Assembly (NCBI GenBank): GCA_035255945.1
Contig: DATEZA010000123.1
Span: forward strand, 16,514-80,513
DNA from: JAJPHC01 sp035255945
Lineage (GTDB): Bacteria; Acidobacteriota; Thermoanaerobaculia; Gp7-AA8
Direction of reading: 5' to 3'
Length of the DNA stretch: 64,000 nt
The notes beneath the pieces were generated by a model. The model saw only the letters and a program-made list of their open reading frames with translations, was not told the DNA's origin and ran no database searches. Below, piece by piece: positions 48,657 to 56,823 of the stretch. Both the position numbers and the translations under genes were made by a program. Every line of letters begins with the position of its first letter. The stretch's first letter is position 1.

Positions 48657-51600
48657 ATGCCTGAACCCCAAGGACGAATCGCGAGCCCCGCGTCGTCCGG
48701 CGGCGAAGGGACGTACTTCGAGCAGCACACGAACGCCTACTGGCTCGCTCTACTGCTTGTGGACGCAATCCCTCCGATGGCGCTGGACGGCACGATCTCC
48801 AAGGTCAGCTTTCAGACGGAGCATCTCGGCTGGTCAACTGACGACGTGCTCGTCACGAGTCGCACGAGCACCAGCGACATCCGGCAACTCGCCTGTCAGG
48901 TGAAGAAGTCGCTGACGATTGGTGCCGACGATGCTGAGTTCTCCGGCACGATCATCGATGCCTGGAAGGACTTCTCCAACGCGACCGTGTTTCGCGAGAA
49001 CATCGACGCGCTCGCGCTCATCACGCAGCTCGGAACGAATGTGGTGCTGCGCGACTTTGCAGCACTCCTTGACTGCGCACGTGGGTCCTCAACCATCGCG
49101 GATTTCGAGCACCGCCTCGGGACTCCCGGATTCGTCAACGCACGAGTCCGCACCCACGCTACCGTCATCGAGGAGATTCTCCAGACCCACGAAGGAGGAG
49201 CCGTCGACCGCGAGCGCATGTGGGCGTTTCTCCGACACCTGTACGTCCTCAGCCTCGACCTGAACACCGCGACATCGCAGACTGCAGCGCACGTACAAAC
49301 ACTGCTCGCCCACACCGCGACGGAGAAGGACCGCCTCGCAGCTGCCGCGGCAACTTGGAATGAACTCCTCGCCGAAGTCTCGCACGGCGCGCCCGAGGCG
49401 CACGAGTACGAGCGCACCTCGCTACCGGCATCGGTTCTCGCCCGACACGCGCCGCTCTCAACAGCCGATCGGCGCGCCCTTGATCGTCTCGCGCATCACT
49501 CACGCGTGATCCTCGACGGTATCCGTACCACGATCGGCGACGAGCTGCATCTGCCACGCACGAAGGTCCTGACGCAGCTGATCGAGCAAATGGAACGTTC
49601 GCGCGTGCTTCTCGTGGCCGGAGCAGCGGGTAGCGGCAAGTCTGCCGTCGTGAAAGAGGCCGCGGAGGTGCTCGCGCGTGATCACTTCGTGTTTGCGTTC
49701 CGCGCCGAAGAACTGGCGCAACCGCACTTCGACACTACGCTGACAACCATAGGCGTCATGCTGAGCGCCGAAGAACTCTCTGGCGTCCTCGCCGGCCAAG
49801 CTCGAAAAGTGCTCATCATCGAAAGCGTCGAGCGACTCCTCGAAACGACCTTTCGCGACGCATTCACTGACCTCCTTCGCTTCGCACGAAAAGATCCCAC
49901 CTGGCGCCTGATTCTCACGTGTCGCGACTACTCAATCGAATTGCTGCGTGCGGCGTTCCTCCATGCTGCGGCGACACCCCACGACACCCTCCACATCCCT
50001 CCGCTCGACGACGACGAAATCGCAGACGTTGGGGCACACGCGCCGATACTTCGTCGCCTGTTGGAAAGCAGCCGCCTGCGCAAGCTACTGGGCAACCCGT
50101 ACGTCCTGAACATCGCCGTTCGAACGCCTTGGCGAGAGGATGATCGCCTACCGGAATCAGAGCGTGACTTCCGCGGGCACTTCTGGCGGTCAAGGGTGCG
50201 TGCAGAAGAGCGACGCGAGGGTGGCCTGCCACAGCGGCGCGCCGATGCGTTCATGCAGATCTGTGCGCGCCGCGCGCAAGCGCTGAAGCTCTTCGCGCCG
50301 ATCTCTGGCCTCGACGCGGAGGCCGTCACGGAGTTGGAGAACGACAGCCTCGTCGTGTCGTCTCCCGAGAATCGCGCGCTCGCTGCACCCGCGCACGATG
50401 TACTCGAGGACTGGGGCGTTCTTGAATGGATCGAGCACCTGTATCAGCAGGCAAATGACTCGGTGGAGGAGTTCGCGCGCACCCTCGGAGACTACCCTGC
50501 GGTGCGGCGCACGTACCGCACGTGGATCAGTGAACTCCTGGAGCGCGATCCCGTCACCGCGGACGCGTTCTTCGACGCTGTCGTCACGGACGAAGCGCTC
50601 CCGCAACACTTTCGTGATGACACGATTCTCGCGTTTCTCCGCTCAACCCACGCGCCAGCGCTCCTGACGCGACACGCAACGCGGCTGGTCGAGAACGATA
50701 AGCGTTTGTTGAGGCGCATCGTGCACCTCTTGCGCGTCGGCTGCGTGACGGTACCTGCGTGGCTTCCATCGCCAACCGCATCAAGCATTCTTGCCTATCC
50801 CGAAGGGGAAGCATGGCCGACCGTGCTCGCGATCGTTCGCGATCATCTGCCGTTGTTCGATGAGCGAGATCGACAACTCCTTCTCGGGTTCGTGGAGGAT
50901 TGGGCGAAAGGCGTGAACTGGCAGGTGCAGTATCCGGCGGGTCATGAAGCCGCCGCCGCCATCACGCTGTGGCTCATCCCTCGCTGCGACGGTTACCTGT
51001 CCGAGGATCTTCTGAAGCGCGCGCTGAAGGTACTCGTGAAGATCCCCGCATCTGATGCAGCGGCGTTTGCCAGTGTTCTTCGAGGGCATGCTGGCGAGGA
51101 ACGTGACCGCACGGCGGAAGAACTCCAAGAGCTCGTGTTCGACGGGATGGAGGGAAATGCGGTCGCTCGCGATCTGCCGGATCTCCTCATCGAAGTCGGC
51201 AAAGCATACTTTCTCGCCCCGCCAGAAGACCTGGACAATCCCTACGGGTACTCGCTCGGCGTTGAGCTGTTTTTCGGCATCAACGAGTCGCGCGGCCACG
51301 GTCACTTCCCGCCCAGCGTTTGGCGCGGCCCGTTCCGACCGCTGCTCCAGCATCACTGGAAGAAGGGTCGTGATTTCATCGTGGACTTGCTCAACTACAG
51401 TGCCGAATGGTACGGCCAAGGCCTCGGCCCCGATCGCGACATCGAGCCAGCATTCGAGATCACGCTGATGTTCGCGGACGGCACGCGGAAGAAGCAGTGG
51501 GCGAATGCGCGACTCTGGCAGCTGTATCGCGGGACATCAGTCACGCCCTACCCGCTGCAGTCGGCGGCGATGGCGCTTGAAGCGTTTCTCTTTGAAGTGG

Positions 51601-52079
51601 CGAAGCAGGATGTGAACCTCCTCGATCCCGTGCTGCTGCAGTTGCTGCGGGCCAGCACGTCCGTGTCCGTGACTGCGATTGTCGCGAGCCTCGCGGTCGC
51701 CTACCCGCGATCGTGCGGCGAAACACTGCTCGTGCTGCTCTCCAGTCCCGAGTGCATACGACTGGACCGCGCGCGCATGGGAACGACGGGTCAGGTTCCC
51801 CGTATTCACGGCTCCCGCAGCACGATACTTGGGGTGAAATCTTCGCGAAGGAGCGCACGGAGGCCGACGCGCAGCAGCATCGCCAGCAGGATCTCGAAGC
51901 CGCAATTACGCAACTGCAGGCGAGCGCGTACGGGCCTCGCGTGTGTGAAGCAATCGACAACCACCGGGCGGCGATCCCGGCCACGACCGAACAGACGGAA
52001 GAGCATCGCCTCTGGCGACTCGCGCTGCATCGTATGGACCTGCGCAACTACGTGCCCGCCGAAAAGACGGCAGCCATGA
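48657..52079 (+). CDS. Nuclease-like/P-loop NTPase (STAND/Avs-like), N-terminal part
   Basis: The start ATG 48657 has GGAGG 6 nt upstream. The first ~1040 residues are coherent. Residues ~18-170 look like a PD-(D/E)xK nuclease domain of the Cap4/DUF4297 type: GTYFEQHTNAYWLALLL, acidic DD at 62-63 and QVKKS at 81-85. Residues ~300-500 are an ATPase: Walker A GAAGSGKS (322-329), Walker B-like KVLIIESVE (384-392) and a sensor-like LILTCRD (418-424). A long helical region follows. After about residue 1042 (near 51783) the frame degenerates into Arg/Ser-rich nonsense to the stop at 52079, while the true continuation runs in the -1 frame (51713-53749). Effector-NTPase-sensor layout resembles Avs/STAND antiphage proteins; defence is inferred. 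Confidence 0.75.
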   Translation: MPEPQGRIASPASSGGEGTYFEQHTNAYWLALLLVDAIPPMALDGTISKVSFQTEHLGWSTDDVLVTSRTSTSDIRQLACQVKKSLTIGADDAEFSGTIIDAWKDFSNATVFRENIDALALITQLGTNVVLRDFAALLDCARGSSTIADFEHRLGTPGFVNARVRTHATVIEEILQTHEGGAVDRERMWAFLRHLYVLSLDLNTATSQTAAHVQTLLAHTATEKDRLAAAAATWNELLAEVSHGAPEAHEYERTSLPASVLARHAPLSTADRRALDRLAHHSRVILDGIRTTIGDELHLPRTKVLTQLIEQMERSRVLLVAGAAGSGKSAVVKEAAEVLARDHFVFAFRAEELAQPHFDTTLTTIGVMLSAEELSGVLAGQARKVLIIESVERLLETTFRDAFTDLLRFARKDPTWRLILTCRDYSIELLRAAFLHAAATPHDTLHIPPLDDDEIADVGAHAPILRRLLESSRLRKLLGNPYVLNIAVRTPWREDDRLPESERDFRGHFWRSRVRAEERREGGLPQRRADAFMQICARRAQALKLFAPISGLDAEAVTELENDSLVVSSPENRALAAPAHDVLEDWGVLEWIEHLYQQANDSVEEFARTLGDYPAVRRTYRTWISELLERDPVTADAFFDAVVTDEALPQHFRDDTILAFLRSTHAPALLTRHATRLVENDKRLLRRIVHLLRVGCVTVPAWLPSPTASSILAYPEGEAWPTVLAIVRDHLPLFDERDRQLLLGFVEDWAKGVNWQVQYPAGHEAAAAITLWLIPRCDGYLSEDLLKRALKVLVKIPASDAAAFASVLRGHAGEERDRTAEELQELVFDGMEGNAVARDLPDLLIEVGKAYFLAPPEDLDNPYGYSLGVELFFGINESRGHGHFPPSVWRGPFRPLLQHHWKKGRDFIVDLLNYSAEWYGQGLGPDRDIEPAFEITLMFADGTRKKQWANARLWQLYRGTSVTPYPLQSAAMALEAFLFEVAKQDVNLLDPVLLQLLRASTSVSVTAIVASLAVAYPRSCGETLLVLLSSPECIRLDRARMGTTGQVPRIHGSRSTILGVKSSRRSARRPTRSSIASRISKPQLRNCRRARTGLACVKQSTTTGRRSRPRPNRRKSIASGDSRCIVWTCATTCPPKRRQP

Positions 52080-53749
52080 AAGACACCGTGCCCGCGAACT
52101 GCATCGTCATCACCCCAGCCGCTCCTGAGACGGACTTGCAGGAAATGATGGAGGAGAGTTCGACACGCCACGCGCGCGTGAGCGAGCGCATCGGCAACCA
52201 GATGTGGGGCATCAAGATGTTCGAGCGCGATCCCGGCACCTACGATCCGGCGGAGTGGCGCAGCCGGCTCGCCGCAGTTCGAGCAGGCGAGGCAGCCGCT
52301 GATGTTCCTGCGGACGAGATGTTCTTTGGTGACGGTGCGGGAGTCACTGCCGCCGTGTGTGTCCGCGATCACTGGGAGGAGATGAACGAGGAGGAGCACA
52401 CGTGGTGTGTGCGCCGCGTCTGCGATGAAATTGCGCGAACAGCGGATGACTGGTCTGAGACCCCTCAGATGCTTGGCCTGATGAACGGAGCCGTACCAGC
52501 GGCGACTGTCGTCCCACAGATCGTCATGCACGGGAAGCCCACAGATCGCGCAGCCGCGCTAGAAGCGCTCGCTGTGGCGCTAACGCATCCAAATCGTGAG
52601 GTGTACCTGGCCGCGGCTCGTGGAAGCCGGGAGCTTTGGAGTGAGCACCGCGACCTCGCATTGCGCTGCGTCCACGCGTTGCGCGTGCAAGCCATGACCT
52701 TCCAGCAGACCTTCGACGCAGAGCAGACCAAGCCGTACCGGAAACGTGCGGAGACCGGAAAACTTCGCAGCAAGGCGGCATCGATAGCGCGCAAGATCAT
52801 CCGCGGGCGTCGTGCACTCACAGCAGACGATGTCTCGGCCTTCACGCTTGACGGATGGTTTACGGCCGACGCGAGCATCGCCATTCTCATCATGCTCTCG
52901 AACGCGCCAGAGGAGCGAACCACCTTCGACGCGTTCGCACAAGTAGCGACGACACTCGTGGCGTGGTGGGAGGCAGATCGACACGACCGGTCGCACCGGC
53001 GTGAGAGTCGCTCACACGAGACTGAGTACGCCCTCAAGGAGCTGCTCGCCGAAGGACTCTTCCGCGTGCCGGAGAGCGACGCAGCGAAGATCCTCCAGCC
53101 ACTCCTCGATGCCGTCGACACGCACGCGGACAAAGTCGCCGATATCCTCCACGACATCATCGTGCGTGAAGACCGAAACCGCTCGACCGCGCGGTTCTGG
53201 TTCCTCTGGAAGCTGTTTGCTAATCGAATCCGCACGGCCCGATGGCTTCCGAACATCGATGCGGACCATGCCTGGGGACGCCAACTCCTCGACCACGTAC
53301 TCCTCTCCCGTGGCTGGAAGGACAGCACGCGGCACTGGACGAGCCTTGAAGGGTACGCGCAACACGTTCACAGCTTGTTCGAGCAACTCCCACTCTCGCG
53401 AGCGGCACTTCGTCGATATCTCGCCTTCCTGTACCACGTCGGAGAGCAGTCGCTCCCGGAGGCGTTTATCCGACTGCACGCGAAGCTGCGCCACGCAAAT
53501 GCGCCGGAACTCCTCGGCGGAGGCGACAGCGCATTTGTACTTGAGTCGCTTTTGCTGCGGTACGTGTACGCGAAGCCGTTTGAGCTCAAACGCCGCCCCG
53601 ACATGCGCGCGGCGGTCCTATTCCTCCTCGACGCGCTCGTAGAAACCGGTTCGTCCGCAGCGTTTCGAATGCGCGACGACTTCGTAACCCCACTCTCGGT
53701 GGCGAGCGAGCAACATCAGCAAGCGCAACCTGAGCCGGTTAACGCGTAG
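51713..53749 (+). CDS. Continuation (C-terminal sensor-like part) of the NTPase, -1 frame
   Basis: The coherent part begins near 51790 (SGSPYSRLPQHDTWGEIF AKERTEAD) and runs ~650 residues to 53749. It is helical with repeated-looking segments (AALEALAVALTHPNREVYLA; WSEHRDLALRCVHALRVQAM; LLAEGLFRVPESDAAKILQP). No independent start or ribosome site is seen at 51713, whose first ~25 residues are antisense-like. It is best read as the end of one ~1690-residue protein with the preceding frame, separated by a 1-nt deletion, a sequencing error or a -1 frameshift between about 51780 and 51830 (GGG and CCCC tracts are present). Confidence 0.7.
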   Translation: MRRNTARAALQSRVHTTGPRAHGNDGSGSPYSRLPQHDTWGEIFAKERTEADAQQHRQQDLEAAITQLQASAYGPRVCEAIDNHRAAIPATTEQTEEHRLWRLALHRMDLRNYVPAEKTAAMKDTVPANCIVITPAAPETDLQEMMEESSTRHARVSERIGNQMWGIKMFERDPGTYDPAEWRSRLAAVRAGEAAADVPADEMFFGDGAGVTAAVCVRDHWEEMNEEEHTWCVRRVCDEIARTADDWSETPQMLGLMNGAVPAATVVPQIVMHGKPTDRAAALEALAVALTHPNREVYLAAARGSRELWSEHRDLALRCVHALRVQAMTFQQTFDAEQTKPYRKRAETGKLRSKAASIARKIIRGRRALTADDVSAFTLDGWFTADASIAILIMLSNAPEERTTFDAFAQVATTLVAWWEADRHDRSHRRESRSHETEYALKELLAEGLFRVPESDAAKILQPLLDAVDTHADKVADILHDIIVREDRNRSTARFWFLWKLFANRIRTARWLPNIDADHAWGRQLLDHVLLSRGWKDSTRHWTSLEGYAQHVHSLFEQLPLSRAALRRYLAFLYHVGEQSLPEAFIRLHAKLRHANAPELLGGGDSAFVLESLLLRYVYAKPFELKRRPDMRAAVLFLLDALVETGSSAAFRMRDDFVTPLSVASEQHQQAQPEPVNA

Positions 53750-53770
53750 ATCCGAAGGGGCGTCTTAGTC

Positions 53771-53880
53771 TAGTGTTCACCTAGTGTTCACGCGGTCGCC
53801 GTACGGCTATCCTAGGCTGTCTTAGGATGTCCATGGTCGCTCGTAAAGCATTGAAACTACGTATATCCTAGGACATCCGC
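53771..53880 (+). other. Putative recombinase arm-type repeats, right end
   Basis: Two direct AGTGTTCAC copies (53772-53780, 53783-53791) mirror the pair at the left end. Next come TATCCTAGG twice (53808-53816, 53864-53872) and GGATGTCC/GGACATCC inverted (53825-53832, 53871-53878). This clustering 15-125 bp from the core is typical of an attachment-site arm. No coding sequence is evident here. Confidence 0.55.
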
Positions 53881-53895
53881 GGACCGGGACAGCTT

Positions 53896-53940
53896 TTCAC
53901 ACGGTGGGGGTCAACGGTTCGAGTCCGTTAGCGCCTACCA
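53896..53940 (+). repeat. Attachment site attR (tRNA-Val 3' fragment)
   Basis: Exact 45-bp copy of 44986-45030, lacking the 5' half of the tRNA, so not a functional tRNA. Confidence 0.92.
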
Positions 53941-53958
53941 AAATGTAATTGCTTTCAG

Positions 53959-53996
53959 GGCCACGAGTTACATGACTCGTGGCCTTTCGTTTTTTT
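53959..53996 (+). terminator. Strong terminator, likely the original tRNA-Val terminator
   Basis: A perfect 10-bp stem GGCCACGAGT/ACTCGTGGCC with a 6-nt loop, then TTTCGTTTTTTT. It sits 18 bp after the CCA of attR, where the native tRNA terminator would be before integration. Confidence 0.8.
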
Positions 53997-54171
53997 GTCC
54001 GAACCTCTGGCCAATTTGCCTCTCAACTCTTCATAGAAGTCTTCAATGACTTAGCGGCGCCGCACTGTAGATATTCACCCGCGAAAGGTGAGCTTCGTCG
54101 GTTCGGCACTCCTTCGACTTTCTTTCGCGATCTTCCGGACTTCTTTCGACGTCGATCGCCAGAATGATTCG

Positions 54172-54567
54172 GTGAAGAGTGGCAGCGTGGCGATTGCCGT
54201 TCCACGTGATCCGGATCGTGCGCGCGCGATCATTACGCGCGGCCGCCGCATCGCGCGTTATCTCGGGATTGAGTGGATTGCCGTACGAATTGAGCGTGCC
54301 GCACTTCCTCGCGATCGACGCGGCATGGGGACCGATCTTCGGGATCTCGTAACTGGTCTTGGCGGTCGTTTTCTCTGCGCTGAGGCGCGCGACATCGCGG
54401 CGGGACTCATCGAGGTGTCGCGACGCGAGCACGCGCGGCTCCTTGTGATCGGCAGATCGCGAAGGCCACGGCTCCTGCGTCGGCTGAAGCGCGGCACGAC
54501 GGAGCGGATTCTGAGTGCGAAACGACCGTTCGATGTCGTCGTGGCCGATGAAGGAGTGGATCGTTGA
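54172..54567 (+). CDS. Universal stress (KdpD-type Usp) domain protein
   Basis: A 131-residue single Usp domain of the type in KdpD-like sensors: SVAIAVPRDPDRARAIITRG, GIEWIAVRIER, LVTGLGGRFLCAEARDIAAG, RLLVIGRSRRPRLLRRLKRG. GTG 54172 is the first good start at the domain; the frame is open a little upstream. It lies between the island and a histidine kinase on the other strand, and could be a stress or ATP-binding partner. It may also be a fragment of a longer sensor. Confidence 0.65.
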   Translation: MKSGSVAIAVPRDPDRARAIITRGRRIARYLGIEWIAVRIERAALPRDRRGMGTDLRDLVTGLGGRFLCAEARDIAAGLIEVSRREHARLLVIGRSRRPRLLRRLKRGTTERILSAKRPFDVVVADEGVDR

Positions 54568-54694
54568 ACGATCACGAAGAAGAGCCATCGAAGATTCAGC
54601 GCATCAAACGACTCATCATCGGCCCACCACGTGATGTAACGGACCCGGAGATTTTTCATCACGTCTCGCTGATCGCATTCTTCGCCTGCCACAA

Positions 54695-54740
54695 GCGGGC
54701 GTAGCTCAGTTGGTAGAGTAGGAGCTTCCCAAGCTCTTTG
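54695..54740 (+). pseudogene. Truncated tRNA-Gly (CCC), 5' part only
   Basis: GCGGGCG, TA, D-arm GCTC...GAGT, anticodon arm GGAGC-TTCCCAA-GCTCT (anticodon CCC) and TTG of the variable loop are clear. After 54740 there is no GTTCGA T-loop and no CGCCCGC acceptor strand. So this is a tRNA whose 3' half has been lost or replaced, just beyond the histidine-kinase 3' end. Confidence 0.75.
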
Positions 54741-54757
54741 CTCCCTTGGCGCGATCC

Positions 54758-56125
54758 TCACTTTGATCCGTTGGCGTAGCTTCGCGGCAGGATCACGCGA
54801 AACGTGGATCCCTGGCCCCGCTTTGTCGCGAGCTCCAAGCCGGCGTCGAGCAGCTCACACAGCCGCTTGACGATCGATAGTCCGACGCCTTCTCCAGTAT
54901 GCGCGTCATGGGGAACTTCTGACGATTCGGAGGGAAGGGTTGTGGCGGGAGGTATGCCGAGGCGCCGATCCGTGCTCATTTCCTGCGCATCCTCAGCCAC
55001 CTCCGTCGCTTTGTGAATTTCCTGCGCGAGTGGCGCCGCGTGCTCTTCATCGATGCCCGGCCCTGTGTCGCTGACAGAGAACATCCATCGGTCGGTGTCG
55101 CGTCCTTTGTCCTCTCCCCATGTGACTGATACCCCACCACGCTGCGTGTACTTCACCGCGTTGAGCAACAGATTTTGAAGGATGCGCAGGACCTTCGGCT
55201 TGTCGCCCTCGACCTGCAGCTCGCCGGGGCCGTCGATCTTCAGAAACAGCCCGCGGTCGGTGGCCGTCACCTGCGAGGCAGTGCAGAAATCGCGGAGGAG
55301 CACTGCCGCATCGAACGTGGTGATCTCGCGTTGTTCCTGCCCCGCTTCGAGACGGGCCAGGCTCAACAGATCATTCAGCATCTCGTGGAGCGACGAGACG
55401 CTCTTGCTGAGCATGTCGGCGACTTCCGACCGAACTGGATCGGGCATCGCCCCACCTCCCTCATTGAGCAGCGTCGTGGCCCCCTTCACCACCGTGACGC
55501 TGCCGCGCAAGTCGTGCGCAGCCGCGCGCCACCCTTCGGCACGCGAGCGCTCCAGGTTGTGCAGAGTGGTGAGAGCGCGTTCAAGATCGCTGACGTGTCC
55601 CGCCGATTCGGTTTGCTGGAGCCGACCGTACTGAGTCGCGCTCTCGGCGACTCCCTCCGCACACAGCTTGGACCACGCCATACGCGCAGCCGGCATAACG
55701 CCGGCATCGAGCGAGGGATGAGCCGCGGCGTACCGCTCCAATTCCGCGGCCACACACATCTGCAGGTAGCCCCACTCCCGGATCAACTCATTGAGTTGAT
55801 AGCCTTGCTGCCAGCGCTGTAAGCCGTGTTCCAGAACCTTCTCAGACTCTTCTTCTTCGGCGCGCGCGCTCGGCATGTCCGGCCACGCCGCGAGCGTATC
55901 CGTCAGACAATCGAGAACAGCTGGGATGTGATCGTTGAACTGGACGCGGGAGAGGGATGACCCGACGTTACGTCCCGGCGCCGCGTCACCATAGGCTCGC
56001 CATGAGTCGAGAATGATGTCCCGCCGTGCAAGCAGCTCCGCGGCGAGAGCGCTCAACTGCTCTTTGGCGGCTCTTCCCGCAAAGACGGTGTGGACGTCGT
56101 GTGCGTCACTGCGATCCTGAGTCAT
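54758..56125 (-). CDS. RsbRD-type sensor histidine kinase
   Basis: A 455-residue soluble kinase. Residues ~20-165 resemble the RsbRD/RsbT co-antagonist N-terminal helical domain (LARRDIILDSWRAYG, WQQGYQLNELIREWGYLQM). HisKA follows with the phospho-His in AAHDLRGSVTVVKGATTLL, then HATPase (NLLLNAVKYT; DTGPGIDEEH; GEGVGLSIVKRLCELL) interrupted by a ~40-residue Glu/Asp/Pro-rich loop. No membrane segment, so it senses a cytoplasmic signal. A response regulator is not adjacent. Confidence 0.83.
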   Translation of the reverse strand: MTQDRSDAHDVHTVFAGRAAKEQLSALAAELLARRDIILDSWRAYGDAAPGRNVGSSLSRVQFNDHIPAVLDCLTDTLAAWPDMPSARAEEEESEKVLEHGLQRWQQGYQLNELIREWGYLQMCVAAELERYAAAHPSLDAGVMPAARMAWSKLCAEGVAESATQYGRLQQTESAGHVSDLERALTTLHNLERSRAEGWRAAAHDLRGSVTVVKGATTLLNEGGGAMPDPVRSEVADMLSKSVSSLHEMLNDLLSLARLEAGQEQREITTFDAAVLLRDFCTASQVTATDRGLFLKIDGPGELQVEGDKPKVLRILQNLLLNAVKYTQRGGVSVTWGEDKGRDTDRWMFSVSDTGPGIDEEHAAPLAQEIHKATEVAEDAQEMSTDRRLGIPPATTLPSESSEVPHDAHTGEGVGLSIVKRLCELLDAGLELATKRGQGSTFRVILPRSYANGSK

Positions 56126-56169
56126 CGTTCTTTCGCGCGGACATTCAATGAATACCGTTCACGATCTGG

Positions 56170-56468
56170 AGGACGAGAGTGCTCTGCTCGTCGTTGGTGC
56201 ATGGGGCCTGCCAATATCTCGCTTCTCCCGTGGTAATTAAATTCGCCGGAGCGGATCACGGCCAGCCATTCTTCCTTCCGTGTACGTATCCGGTGATATG
56301 CACGAGTGAGTACTCGCGCGTAAGGAGTCTGTCGAGATCGTCGGTGCGCGCGCGGATCACCGCCGCGTGGTAGGCGTCGACCGTTCGACGGATCTCGGCC
56401 CCACCAGCGTCGTGCTGCTCACCGGTCGTCATCGTCTTCACGCGCTCTGGTGATTCATTGCCAGTCAC
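56170..56468 (-). pseudogene. Frameshifted SnoaL/DUF4440-like gene
   Basis: The minus-strand frame MTTGEQHDAGGAEIRRTVDA...LVHITGYVHGRKNGWP stops at 56256. The next frame continues the same fold as KEEWLAVIRSGEFNYHG, showing a single-base indel near 56272-56280. Intact homologues join TGYVHGR and EWL directly. Confidence 0.65.
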
Positions 56469-56625
56469 TTCATGCCGACGCCGAATCCATGTCCGACGCC
56501 ACTGTACTTTCGGTACGCGACCTCGATAGCCGCTCTGCGGAGCGCGGCGACACGGCGCTCCATTGTTGCAGGAGGTGCGATGGCGTCATGCTCACCCGCG
56601 ACAACAAACGTCGGTGGCTCGCTCG
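56465..56625 (-). pseudogene. C-terminal fragment of an alpha/beta hydrolase
   Basis: On the minus strand the frame reads EPPTFVVAGEHDAIAPPA, then TMERRVAALRRAAIEVAYRK and GVGHGFGVGMK followed by a stop. The GEHD acid and GHGFG histidine blocks are those of an esterase/lipase C-terminus. No N-terminal part with a nucleophile elbow precedes it. Confidence 0.6.
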
Positions 56626-56720
56626 ATGAGAGATCTGCATGACCCGCCGCTGGATGTGATGGACCGGATCAAAGTCCCGGTACAGGGTCACTATGCGGAG
56701 ATGATCCGGAGATTCCGTTG
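56626..56720 (+). pseudogene. Fragment of a dienelactone-hydrolase-like gene
   Basis: A 31-residue plus-strand frame contains LHDPPLDVMDRIKVPVQGHY AE, the segment before the catalytic Asp in dienelactone hydrolases, then a stop. It abuts the opposite-strand hydrolase fragment head-to-head. The remaining bases to 56823 hold nothing I recognise. Confidence 0.5.
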
Positions 56721-56823
56721 ACCAACTCCGGAGCTTCGAGCGCAGCCTCAAAAGCGCGCGGCGTCGACGCGCAAAAATCTCATGGCAAAGAACGGTGGAG
56801 TTCTCCCATGAGCTCCTGGGCCA

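Larger units (their letters stand above)
44986..53940. mobile_element. Genomic island integrated in tRNA-Val
   Basis: A ~8.9-kb insert bounded by exact 45-bp copies of the tRNA-Val 3' end, the classic footprint of site-specific integration by a tyrosine recombinase. It restores an intact tRNA at the left end and has clustered direct repeats just inside each junction. The cargo is a receptor kinase, a small DNA-binding-like protein and a giant nuclease-like NTPase. No integrase or excisionase of normal size is recognisable, so it is either non-autonomous or has lost its recombinase. Confidence 0.85.
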
